Source of the DNA: Chryseobacterium gleum
Lineage (GTDB): Bacteria > Bacteroidota > Bacteroidia > Flavobacteriales_D > Crocinitomicaceae
Direction: 5' to 3'
Assembly: GCA_945877005.1 (NCBI GenBank)
Contig: CAMCQL010000031.1
Location: 1-13,013 of the forward strand
DNA: 13,013 bases
The notes beneath the pieces were generated by a model, which ran no database searches, was not told where the DNA came from, and was given only the letters and a program-made list of their open reading frames with translations. How positions within the stretch are numbered: position 1 is the first letter of the stretch; each line of letters starts with the position of its first letter. Positions 6,683-13,013 of the stretch are shown piece after piece. The position numbers and the translations under genes were made by a program.

Positions 6683-7654
6683 ATGGGAAAAATCATAATT
6701 ACTGGTGCAGCAGGTTTTATTGGAAGTTGCTTAGTAGAAAAACTCAATGAAGAAGGTCTACACGACTTAATTTTAGTCGATGATTTTACTAAAATTGAAA
6801 AAAAAGAAAATCTTAAAGGGAAATTTTTTTTAGCAAAAATAGAAAGATCAGATTTTTTCAACTGGTTAAATGAGAATAACACAGAGATTGATTTTATTTT
6901 TCACATAGGCGCAAGAACCGATACCACTGAATTTGACAAGAAAATATTTGATGAGCTCAATGTGGATTACTCAAAAAAAATATGGGAATTTTCATCAGAA
7001 TTTCAAGTCCCATTAGTATATGCAAGTTCAGCAGCTACCTATGGACTTGGAGAATATGGATACGAAGATAATCACGAAGTTGTACCAAAATTAAAACCAT
7101 TGAATCCTTACGGAGATTCTAAAAACGATTTTGATAAATGGGCTCTAGAACAACAAAATCAACCGCCATTTTGGGCAGGCCTTAAATTTTTCAATGTTTA
7201 CGGTCCAAATGAATATCATAAAGGAAGAATGGCTTCAGTAATATTTCATGCATTCCATCAAATTTCTGTAAATAACAGAATGAAACTATTCAGATCACAT
7301 AACCCGAATTACAAAGATGGCGGACAACTAAGAGATTTCATTTATGTTAAAGATTTGATTAATGTTTGTTTCTTCCTGTTAAAATCTCAGCCTGAATCTG
7401 GAATCTACAATTTAGGTTCTGGTACAGCGCGCACATTCAATGATTTAGCAATTTCAACATTCAACGCTTTAAACAAAGCTACAGAAATCGATTTTATAGA
7501 TACACCACTTGATATTAGAGATAAATACCAGTACTTTACGGAAGCGAATATGTCAAAACTGAAAAATTCAGGATATCAAGATGAATTTTACTCGCTTGAA
7601 AAAGGGGTATTTGACTACGTGACAAATTACCTTCTGCCTAATAAGCATTATTAA
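6683..7654 (+). CDS. hldD: ADP-L-glycero-D-manno-heptose 6-epimerase
   Basis: Epimerises ADP-D-glycero-beta-D-manno-heptose to the L-glycero form, the last step in making the heptose donor for the lipopolysaccharide inner core; a cytosolic NADP-dependent short-chain dehydrogenase/reductase. The 323 residues carry the Rossmann glycine motif GAAGFIG (8-14), HIGARTDTTE (74-83), the SDR serine region YASSAATYG (113-121) and YGDSK (143-147) with Tyr143/Lys147. FNVYGPNEYHKGRMASV (170-186) includes Lys180, the second catalytic residue known from E. coli HldD, and LRDFIYVKD follows. These HldD-specific blocks separate it from other sugar epimerases. The gene stands alone: the heptose partners (gmhA, hldE, gmhB, waaC) are not in the window. 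It converges with an ABC exporter whose stop is 13 bp away, with no obvious terminator between. No Shine-Dalgarno precedes the ATG. Confidence 0.95.
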   Translation: MGKIIITGAAGFIGSCLVEKLNEEGLHDLILVDDFTKIEKKENLKGKFFLAKIERSDFFNWLNENNTEIDFIFHIGARTDTTEFDKKIFDELNVDYSKKIWEFSSEFQVPLVYASSAATYGLGEYGYEDNHEVVPKLKPLNPYGDSKNDFDKWALEQQNQPPFWAGLKFFNVYGPNEYHKGRMASVIFHAFHQISVNNRMKLFRSHNPNYKDGGQLRDFIYVKDLINVCFFLLKSQPESGIYNLGSGTARTFNDLAISTFNALNKATEIDFIDTPLDIRDKYQYFTEANMSKLKNSGYQDEFYSLEKGVFDYVTNYLLPNKHY

Positions 7655-7667
7655 AATAGGAAGTAAA

Positions 7668-9425
7668 TTATTTTGAGAATTGAATATCATACAACCTTTT
7701 GTAGTAGCCATTCAGTTCAATTAATGAATAATGAGAACCTTTTTCAACAATTTTCCCTTGATCCATTACCACAATTAAAGATGCACTCTGAATGGTAGAA
7801 AGACGATGAGCAATCACAATCGAAGTTCTACCTTTCGTTATTTTTTCTGTTGCATGTTGAATTAACTTTTCAGATTCATTATCAACACTTGAAGTTGCTT
7901 CATCTAGAATAAGTATTGATGGGTTATAAACATAGGCCCTAATAAATGACAACATCTGTCGTTGTCCAACAGATAACATCCCTCCTCTTTCACCAATATT
8001 GTAATTGTAACCGCCAGGAAGTTTTTCAATAAAGTTATGAGCTCCGACAGCTTTTGAAGCGATGATTACTTCTTCTAAAGAAATTGATGGATCGTTCAAC
8101 GTAACATTGTTTAAAATTGAATCAGAAAATAAAAAAACATCTTGAAGAACAATTGCTATATTTTTTCTCAATAATTCAAGTTGTAAATCACGGATATCAG
8201 TCTGTCCAATTAAAATAGCTCCTTTCTGATTTTCATAAAATCTTCCTAATAAATTGACTAGCGAAGACTTACCAGCTCCTGTAGCACCTACAAAGGCAAC
8301 CATGTCTCCTGATTGAATTTCTAAAGAAATATTCTTTAACACCCAATTTTCATCATTGTAAGCAAAACTTAAATCTTGAAATATAATTTTTTGATTAAAA
8401 TTGAAGCTATCGATTGTACCATTTTTTTGAGATTGTTCTTCAAGATCTAGCACCTCAAACACTCTTTCTGCACGAACGATTCCTCGTTGCAGAATATTAA
8501 ATTTATCCGCTAATTGACGTATCGGACGAAACAACATTTGAATCCAAAGTGTGAAAGAAATTATTTCGGAAAACATGAGCTTTGGATTATTGATAGGATT
8601 TAAAAACTGAAACGCGCCCCAAACTAACAAAAACGCAATAGACAAAGAACTTAAAATCTCTACTACAGGAAAGAAAATAGAAAATGCCCAAACAGCATTG
8701 ACGTGTGCTTGACGATGCCCTTTATTTATAGCTTCAAAACTATTCATTTCATTTTGTTCTCTTGAAAAAAGCTGAACAATAAACATTCCTGACAATCTTT
8801 CCTGTACAAAAGAGCTTAATCTAGTAACTTGAACTCTTTCAGCCGCGAACGAATTTCGCATTGCTTTTGCGAAAATATTTGTCGCAATAATTAATAAAGG
8901 TATGGGAATCAATGTTAATAACGTAAGTTGCCAATTACTTGCGAACATGATAGATATCACAACAATCAACATCAATAAATCACCAAGAATATCTAATAAC
9001 CCCGAAGAAAAAACTTCCGATATAGCCTCAATATCAGAAATTAAACGGGAAACAATTGCACCATTCGAAGTTTTGTCAAAATACTTCATTCGAAAAGAAG
9101 AAAGATGACGAAATAAGGCAACACGAATATCACGAATAATTGATTGAGCCAATAAATTGCTTGAAAAAGAACCGAAAAATTGGAAGACCCCTTCTAAGAA
9201 AAGAAATAATGCAATTAACAATGTCCAATTTAAAAGTCCTTTTGGATCTACTGAAGAAATAATATATTTATCCACCATTACACCAATTAACTTTGGGCGC
9301 AAAGGAGTTAAAATCGCCAGTACCATGGTGCAAATAAAAGAGTATAGTAACAACTTTTTATAATCGCGCACAAAAATAATTAGCCTTTTAAAAATCTTAA
9401 AATCTATTTTTGAATTTTTAAACAT
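7668..9425 (-). CDS. ABC exporter half-transporter (MsbA-like permease/ATPase fusion)
   Basis: A 585-residue membrane exporter with a transmembrane domain (about 1-320, six helices, near 25-48, 66-86, 142-160, 164-186, 248-270 and 285-305) fused to one nucleotide-binding domain. The ATPase shows Walker A GATGAGKSS (380-388), the Q-loop Gln428 (IVLQD), ABC signature LSVGQ (484-488), Walker B ILILDE with catalytic Glu509, D-loop SSVD and the switch His540 (VIAHRLS). All catalytic residues are intact, so a homodimer would be competent. The signature has Val in place of the usual Gly (LSGGQ), common in some exporters of this family. Substrate is unknown: lipid, lipopolysaccharide precursor or drug export are all possible. 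It is a single gene, divergent from upp and convergent with hldD. An exact -7 box (9476-9483) lies about 50 bp before the start. It is not shown to be the essential MsbA. Confidence 0.92.
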   Translation of the reverse strand: MFKNSKIDFKIFKRLIIFVRDYKKLLLYSFICTMVLAILTPLRPKLIGVMVDKYIISSVDPKGLLNWTLLIALFLFLEGVFQFFGSFSSNLLAQSIIRDIRVALFRHLSSFRMKYFDKTSNGAIVSRLISDIEAISEVFSSGLLDILGDLLMLIVVISIMFASNWQLTLLTLIPIPLLIIATNIFAKAMRNSFAAERVQVTRLSSFVQERLSGMFIVQLFSREQNEMNSFEAINKGHRQAHVNAVWAFSIFFPVVEILSSLSIAFLLVWGAFQFLNPINNPKLMFSEIISFTLWIQMLFRPIRQLADKFNILQRGIVRAERVFEVLDLEEQSQKNGTIDSFNFNQKIIFQDLSFAYNDENWVLKNISLEIQSGDMVAFVGATGAGKSSLVNLLGRFYENQKGAILIGQTDIRDLQLELLRKNIAIVLQDVFLFSDSILNNVTLNDPSISLEEVIIASKAVGAHNFIEKLPGGYNYNIGERGGMLSVGQRQMLSFIRAYVYNPSILILDEATSSVDNESEKLIQHATEKITKGRTSIVIAHRLSTIQSASLIVVMDQGKIVEKGSHYSLIELNGYYKRLYDIQFSK

Positions 9426-9475
9426 GAAACAAAATTAAAATAAAAGGTCAAACAAAAATTCTTATGTCTACCGAA

Positions 9476-9483
9476 CAAATATA
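9476..9483 (-). promoter_or_regulatory. Candidate -7 box for the ABC exporter gene
   Basis: CAAATATA on the plus strand reads TATATTTG on the minus strand, an exact TAnnTTTG. It would start transcription near 9470 and give a leader of about 45 nt. No clear -33 TTTG lies 19-21 bp upstream, so only the -7 element supports this call. Confidence 0.35.
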
Positions 9484-9520
9484 ATTCAATGAAAATTCTA
9501 CTTAAAAAATAAAATTAGTT

Positions 9521-9528
9521 TATCTTTA
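9521..9528 (+). promoter_or_regulatory. Candidate -7 box for the upp operon
   Basis: TATCTTTA differs from TAnnTTTG only in the last base and is the same octamer proposed for the str operon promoter. It sits 16 bp before the upp ATG, predicting a leader of about 10 nt. No -33 TTTG is evident at the expected spacing. Confidence 0.3.
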
Positions 9529-9544
9529 CAAAAAGCCTATTTGT

Positions 9545-10192
9545 ATGATTCAAAATTTTAGTGAAACAAAATCAATTTTCGGTTCAATTCTAAGCGAATT
9601 AAGAGATGTCAAAGTTCAAAAAGATTCGATGCGTTTCAGAAGAAATCTTGAGCGTTTAGGTGAGTTACTAGCATATGAAGTTTCAAAGAAATTAGAATAC
9701 AAACAAGTTTCAGTAACAACACCTCTCGGAGAAGCAACTGAATATCAACTTATTGAGCAGCCAATTTTAGCAACTATTTTACGTGCTGGTTTACCTATGC
9801 ATCAAGGATTTTTATCCATTTTTGATAAGGCTGAATCTGCATTTGTTTCTGCCTACAGAAAACACATTACAAACGATGAATTTGAAATTCATGTTGAATA
9901 TGTCGCTTCGCCATCATTTGAAAACAAGGCATTAATCATCGTAGACCCGATGCTAGCAACAGGCAGCTCAATGGTGAGTGTTTATAAAACATTATTACAG
10001 CAAGGGAATCCAAGTAAATTGTTTATTGTAGCTGCAATTGCATCACCTGAAGCGATTGATTATCTTAAAACTCAATTACCAGAATCTACCCATTATTATA
10101 TTGGTGCAATTGACCAAGAACTTACATCACAAGCCTATATTGTTCCAGGTATTGGTGATGCTGGAGATCTTGCTTTTGGTATAAAATGTTAA
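9545..10192 (+). CDS. upp: Uracil phosphoribosyltransferase
   Basis: Salvages uracil: uracil + PRPP gives UMP + pyrophosphate; cytosolic. The 215 residues match the family. Hallmarks are ILRAGLPM (78-85), the PRPP-binding loop ALIIVDPMLATGSSMV (129-144, with the acidic Asp134 and the ATGSS phosphate loop), and the uracil-binding C-terminal block YIVPGIGDAGDLAFG (198-212). Bacteria such as E. coli read GLGDAGDR in this last block; here Leu replaces the basic residue after the second Asp, a mild difference. It is the first gene of a tight three-gene operon: the next start is 10 bp after its stop, and the third gene is a YjjG-type pyrimidine nucleotidase, so the operon probably handles pyrimidine salvage and clean-up. 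The leader is short and no pyrR-type attenuator or Shine-Dalgarno is visible. Confidence 0.95.
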   Translation: MIQNFSETKSIFGSILSELRDVKVQKDSMRFRRNLERLGELLAYEVSKKLEYKQVSVTTPLGEATEYQLIEQPILATILRAGLPMHQGFLSIFDKAESAFVSAYRKHITNDEFEIHVEYVASPSFENKALIIVDPMLATGSSMVSVYKTLLQQGNPSKLFIVAAIASPEAIDYLKTQLPESTHYYIGAIDQELTSQAYIVPGIGDAGDLAFGIKC

Positions 10193-10202
10193 TTAGATCC
10201 TA

Positions 10203-10673
10203 ATGGATATCGCAAAATACGCTGCATTTTTTCTTTTATCAATGGTTAAATTTTTATTTACACCTTTTGGAGGCCCTGCAGCAGGTTTAAGTTATTTTGA
10301 AACCTACTTATCTTGTACATTTGGTGCATTACTGAGTTGTACTATTTTTTACTTCTTAGCAGAATACTTTTTGAAAAAAAGCTTGGAAAACAAAATAAAA
10401 TTAATTCAAAAAGCACAAGCATCAGGAAAAGAAATAAAACTCAAGAAAAAATTTACCCCAACAAATAAAAAAATTATTCGATTAAAAAAATCTCTTGGGG
10501 TTATCGGAATTACATTTATTGGACCACTTTTACTTTCGATTCCAGTAGGAACAATTATTGTTGCTAAATTTTTCGGTAAACAGCGGTTTACTTATCCATT
10601 GTTATTGTTTTCAATATTAATCAATGGGCTGATTACAACAGGAATAGCTTATGGTATTGCTGAATTATTTTAG
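10203..10673 (+). CDS. Small multi-pass membrane protein of unknown function
   Basis: I do not recognise this 156-residue protein with certainty. It has about four hydrophobic segments (near 5-22, 34-56, 96-121 and 128-153). Between the second and third lies a strongly basic, hydrophilic stretch (57-94, rich in Lys) that should be cytoplasmic. Each half contains a Gly-Pro turn: TPFGGPAAG (20-28) in the first and FIGPLLLSIPVGTIIVAKFF (105-124) in the second. This layout recalls small transporters of the DedA or 'small multi-drug export protein' type, but that is only a resemblance by eye. There is no signal peptide with a cleavage site, no catalytic motif and no cysteine cluster. It is embedded in an operon, 10 bp after upp and 6 bp before the nucleotidase gene, so a role linked to pyrimidine or nucleoside traffic is possible but unproven. 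Confidence 0.8.
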   Translation: MDIAKYAAFFLLSMVKFLFTPFGGPAAGLSYFETYLSCTFGALLSCTIFYFLAEYFLKKSLENKIKLIQKAQASGKEIKLKKKFTPTNKKIIRLKKSLGVIGITFIGPLLLSIPVGTIIVAKFFGKQRFTYPLLLFSILINGLITTGIAYGIAELF

Positions 10674-10679
10674 GAATTA

Positions 10680-11378
10680 ATGATTAAACATCTGTTTTTT
10701 GATTTAGACCGAACCCTATGGGATTTCGAGACAAATTCTAAAATAGCTTTAAACAAATGTTACAATCATTTCAATCTTTCAATTTACTTCACTCATTTTA
10801 TTCAATTCCAAACGACATATAGTACGATAAATAATGATCTTTGGAAAAAATATGGAAAAGGTAAAATAACTAAAGATGACTTAAGGGTAGAAAGATTCCG
10901 GAAAACTTTAGCAAAAGTCAATTGTTTTGACGATGAATTAATTCAAAATTTAAACATCTTTTATGTAGATCATTCGACAAAAGAAACACAATTATTTCCA
11001 AATACAAAAATAACATTAGAAGAGTTGAAGAACAACTACCAACTCCACATCATCACTAATGGATTTCAAGAAGCACAATTTAAAAAACTAAAAAACTCCA
11101 ATATCATAGAGTACTTTACATCCATCGTATGCTCTGAAATGGTTGGTAAAAACAAACCCCACATAGACATATTTAAATTTGCACTCAATAAAGCAAATGC
11201 GAATGCAAATGAAAGCATAATGATTGGCGACGATTTATTGGTCGATATTGTTGGTGCAGTACAAAGTGGAATGCAGGCAATTCTATTTGACCCTAATGAA
11301 AAATACAAGAATTCAAAAAATCAACAGAAGATTAAAAACATTTCTGAATTACCCTATCTGTTAACTACTTATAACTAA
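10680..11378 (+). CDS. yjjG: HAD-family hydrolase, YjjG-type pyrimidine 5'-nucleotidase
   Basis: Haloacid dehalogenase-superfamily phosphatase. YjjG enzymes dephosphorylate non-canonical pyrimidine nucleotides such as 5-substituted dUMP and dTMP, keeping them out of DNA. The 232 residues show all four HAD motifs: DLDRTL (8-13) with nucleophile Asp8 and acid/base Asp10, Thr126 in IITNGF (124-129), Lys159 in VGKNKPHIDIF (155-165), and GDDLLVD (183-189). A helical cap of the C1 type lies between motifs I and II (about 18-100). ITNGFQEAQFKKLKNS and the SEMVGKNKP block resemble YjjG specifically, but HAD substrate prediction is weak and a phosphoglycolate- or acylphosphatase-like role cannot be excluded. 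It is the last gene of the upp operon, which supports a pyrimidine substrate. It converges with rlmB, 19 bp away. Confidence 0.85.
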   Translation: MIKHLFFDLDRTLWDFETNSKIALNKCYNHFNLSIYFTHFIQFQTTYSTINNDLWKKYGKGKITKDDLRVERFRKTLAKVNCFDDELIQNLNIFYVDHSTKETQLFPNTKITLEELKNNYQLHIITNGFQEAQFKKLKNSNIIEYFTSIVCSEMVGKNKPHIDIFKFALNKANANANESIMIGDDLLVDIVGAVQSGMQAILFDPNEKYKNSKNQQKIKNISELPYLLTTYN

Positions 11379-11395
11379 ATCCAAAAAATAGTTAT
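11371..11395. terminator. Possible weak terminator between convergent genes
   Basis: ATAACTA (11371-11377) and TAGTTAT (11389-11395) form a 7-bp stem around an 11-nt A-rich loop. It overlaps the stop codon of the nucleotidase gene and ends 2 bp short of the rlmB stop. The stem is almost all A-T and has no strong T-run, so it would be a weak bidirectional terminator at best. Confidence 0.25.
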
Positions 11396-11397
11396 GT

Positions 11398-12195
11398 TTA
11401 GTACAACTCTTGACGAAGTCTTTCATATAAAATCATACCAGTAGCTACACCAACATTCAACGATGCGATTTGACCTTTCATAGGGATTTTCGCCTTAATA
11501 TCGGCCATTTTAAGAATGTCTGAACTGACCCCGTCTTCTTCGGATCCCATAACAATACCAATTTGACCTCTTAAATTAACCTCATACAATGGAACAGCTG
11601 TTTTCTCTGTACATGCAACTATTCTAAACCCACTTTGTTGAAGGTAAAATAAACTGTCTTTTAAGTTTCCAACTTTACATACAGGAATTCGATTCAAGGC
11701 TCCTGCACTGGTTTTTATTGCATCTGGTGTCACTTGAACTGAACCTTTCCCAGGAATAACAATCGCAGTAACCCCTTCACATTCAGCAGTTCTAGCAATC
11801 GCGCCAAAATTTCTAACATCTGTCAAACGGTCTAAAAATAAGAAACATGCTTTTTCTTCTGTTTCGACAGCTTTATCTACCAATTCCTCAAAATTGGCAT
11901 ATTCCATTGGAGAAAGATATGCAATTACACCTTGATGGTTCCCCGTTGTAACTCGATCCAATCGTTCAATTGGAACAAATTGTATGAAATAATTTTTATT
12001 TGCAGTTGCTTCTTTTAATTCAAAAAATAATTCCTTTTGCATTCCTTTTTGAATCATCAACTTATTTATCTCCCGACCAGAATTGATTGCCTCAATTACC
12101 GCTCTAACACCGAAAATAATATCGTCATTTTCCTTTTCTCTAGGAGTATATTTATCTTCCCTTTTCTGAAAAGGTTTATCGAATCTTTTTTCCAT
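11398..12195 (-). CDS. rlmB: TrmH/SpoU-family RNA 2'-O-methyltransferase, probably 23S rRNA G2251
   Basis: SPOUT-fold enzyme moving a methyl group from S-adenosylmethionine to a ribose 2'-OH; RlmB members modify G2251 in the 23S rRNA P-loop. After a charged 24-residue lead comes the RNA-binding domain starting DIIFGVRAVIEAI (25-37). The catalytic domain carries the three SpoU motifs: motif 1 DVRNFGAIARTAE (126-138) with Asn129 and Arg135, motif 2 IGIVMGSEEDGVS (212-224), and motif 3 IPMKGQIASLNVGVATG (237-253) with Asn247, building the trefoil knot. Total 265 residues, slightly longer than E. coli RlmB because of the polar N-terminus. The two-domain build fits RlmB better than tRNA TrmH, but the nucleotide specificity is inferred. 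It lies 15 bp downstream of an OsmC-family gene in the same direction, so it is probably the second gene of a two-gene transcript. Confidence 0.9.
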   Translation of the reverse strand: MEKRFDKPFQKREDKYTPREKENDDIIFGVRAVIEAINSGREINKLMIQKGMQKELFFELKEATANKNYFIQFVPIERLDRVTTGNHQGVIAYLSPMEYANFEELVDKAVETEEKACFLFLDRLTDVRNFGAIARTAECEGVTAIVIPGKGSVQVTPDAIKTSAGALNRIPVCKVGNLKDSLFYLQQSGFRIVACTEKTAVPLYEVNLRGQIGIVMGSEEDGVSSDILKMADIKAKIPMKGQIASLNVGVATGMILYERLRQELY

Positions 12196-12210
12196 TTAAT
12201 TTGTAGCTAT

Positions 12211-12618
12211 TTATGCATTTATTGTTAATTCAATCTCCACATTATCTCCTAATGTTTTAGCAACTGGACATGCCCTACCCGCTGCAATAACATGCTTCTT
12301 TTGATTTTCATCCCATCCATTGTTTGAAATATCAATGGATATAATCAATTTTTCTATTCTTCTTGGGGCATCCACAGACATAATTTTGGTGATTTCAGAA
12401 GAACCGTTTACAAAATCTAACCCATGTGTATTGCAATAAATACCAATAATCGTAAGCATACAAGAAGCGTAAGAAGTAGCCACCAGATCAGTAGGTGAAA
12501 AAGCTTCGCCTTTACCATGATTATCTTTAGGTGCATCAGTAATAATTGTTGATCCAGAAGCTACATGTGTCGCCGAAGTTCTTAAATCCCCTAAATACTT
12601 TACTTTTGAAGTGATCAT
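12211..12618 (-). CDS. OsmC/Ohr family peroxide-reducing protein
   Basis: A 135-residue thiol peroxidase-like protein; OsmC and Ohr reduce organic hydroperoxides with a reactive cysteine pair and are usually cytosolic dimers. Both cysteines are present: Cys53 in ATSYASCMLTI (47-57) and Cys117 in GRACPVAKTL (114-123). SPTDLVATSYASC (41-53) is the conserved lead into the first active-site helix, and the acidic and basic partners around it look normal. It resembles the OsmC/YhfA-like group more than classical Ohr, judged by eye. It is the first gene of a transcript continuing into rlmB 15 bp later. A TAnnTTTA-like box on the minus strand at 12639-12646 could give a short leader of about 13 nt, but no -33 element is clear. 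The substrate and inducer cannot be read from sequence. Confidence 0.92.
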   Translation of the reverse strand: MITSKVKYLGDLRTSATHVASGSTIITDAPKDNHGKGEAFSPTDLVATSYASCMLTIIGIYCNTHGLDFVNGSSEITKIMSVDAPRRIEKLIISIDISNNGWDENQKKHVIAAGRACPVAKTLGDNVEIELTINA

Positions 12619-12708
12619 TGTATTGAAAATTTGAATTGTAAAATTAGTTCTTTTTAATCGAAATCAGTAAGATTTTTGAAATATGCTAAATACAAAGTAA
12701 TTATAAAA

Positions 12709-12734
12709 TATATTTGAAGAACTTTATAATTTTG
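12709..12734 (+). promoter_or_regulatory. Two candidate -7 boxes upstream of the right-edge gene
   Basis: The 192-bp gap between the divergent OsmC and cysteine-cluster genes contains two exact TAnnTTTG octamers on the plus strand, TATATTTG (12709-12716) and TAATTTTG (12727-12734). Either would give a leader of about 70-95 nt to the ATG at 12811. Neither has a TTTG at 19-21 bp, and the region is so AT-rich that chance matches are likely. Nothing else recognisable lies in this gap. Confidence 0.25.
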
Positions 12735-12810
12735 AAGCCCCGAATAAATTCTATTCACAGTAAAAAAGTGATTAAAAACATTTGCAAGTTCTCATTGAAA
12801 AGATAAAAAC

Positions 12811-13013
12811 ATGTTAAATCAAAGACGAAAAATAACTACCACAGAAGTCCTGCCATTGACATGCACTCGAGAAGGTTCTTGCTGTCATGGAAATCAAGTA
12901 TTATTAAATCCTTGGGAACTTGCATTATTAGCAAGTCAGAACAAGCTAACTACTAAAGATTTTAAAAATACATTCACAGAAGATGGAGGTATTCGTTTGA
13001 AGTTTAATGGAAA
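12811..13013 (+). CDS. Cysteine-cluster protein, YkgJ/UPF0153-like (partial at window edge)
   Basis: The first 67 codons of a gene that runs off the right edge, starting at ATG 12811 with no in-frame stop in the window. Residues 18-27 read CTREGSCCHG, and the following NQVLLNPWELALLA matches the start of YkgJ-type zinc/iron-chelating proteins: a C-x5-CC cluster followed by a 'hydrophobic, then Pro-x-Glu' segment. In that family more cysteines further along complete the metal site, and those are outside the window. The lack of a hydrophobic leader suggests a cytosolic protein. The biochemical role of the family is poorly known, with one branch described as flagellin lysine methylases. It is divergent from the OsmC gene with 192 bp between starts. 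Confidence 0.7.
   Translation, partial: MLNQRRKITTTEVLPLTCTREGSCCHGNQVLLNPWELALLASQNKLTTKDFKNTFTEDGGIRLKFNG

Noticed and set aside
7639..7653. Inverted repeat TAATAA-GCA-TTATTA at the end of hldD
   Set aside because: All A-T 6-bp stem with a 3-nt loop inside the last codons; too weak for a terminator and expected by chance at this base composition.
1..13013. Mobile element, defence system, CRISPR or toxin-antitoxin locus
   Set aside because: No transposase, integrase, repeat array, direct-repeat boundary or paired small toxin/antitoxin genes were seen; gene content is housekeeping throughout.

Overview
This 13 kb, AT-rich window reads as chromosomal housekeeping DNA from a member of the Bacteroidota, probably a flavobacteria-like lineage. 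The clues are the protein sequences, weak or absent Shine-Dalgarno motifs, and several upstream sites resembling the Bacteroidota -7 element TAnnTTTG (once paired with a -33 TTTG). I cannot name the genus from sequence alone. There is no tRNA, rRNA, insertion sequence, prophage, CRISPR array or defence island, and no gene-free stretch longer than about 220 bp.

Layout. Positions 1-1722 (minus) are the str operon, rpsL-rpsG-fusA, with fusA running off the left edge. A divergent promoter region separates it from a UvrD/PcrA helicase gene (1942-4233, plus). A long near-perfect hairpin at 4260-4304 ends that gene and the convergent cluster on the other strand. That cluster (6072 to 4313, minus) is a PTPS-type pterin enzyme, folE (GTP cyclohydrolase I) and a Bax-inhibitor-1-like membrane protein, separated by 8-9 bp. 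Upstream lies an SRPBCC-fold gene (6142-6588, minus). Then come hldD (6683-7654, plus), for heptose of lipopolysaccharide, and a convergent MsbA-like ABC exporter (7668-9425, minus). A tight plus-strand operon follows (9545-11378): upp, a small unknown membrane protein and a YjjG-type pyrimidine nucleotidase. Convergent to it is the pair OsmC-family protein then rlmB (12618 to 11398, minus). The right edge holds the start of a cysteine-cluster (YkgJ-like) gene (12811 onward, plus).

How the genes work together. rpsL, rpsG, fusA and rlmB serve translation. FolE and the PTPS homologue are consecutive steps in pterin synthesis, and the Cx5HGH motif of the latter points to 6-pyruvoyl-tetrahydropterin rather than queuosine chemistry. 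upp and the YjjG homologue suggest uracil salvage coupled to pyrimidine nucleotide clean-up. hldD and perhaps the ABC exporter serve the outer membrane.

I found no convincing new multi-gene system. The points most worth a second look are: the Bax-inhibitor homologue lacking both aspartates of the family's pH-sensing pair; the unknown membrane protein inside the upp operon; the facing -7 boxes that predict a leaderless helicase mRNA; and a hairpin predicted at the extreme 5' end of the str mRNA.
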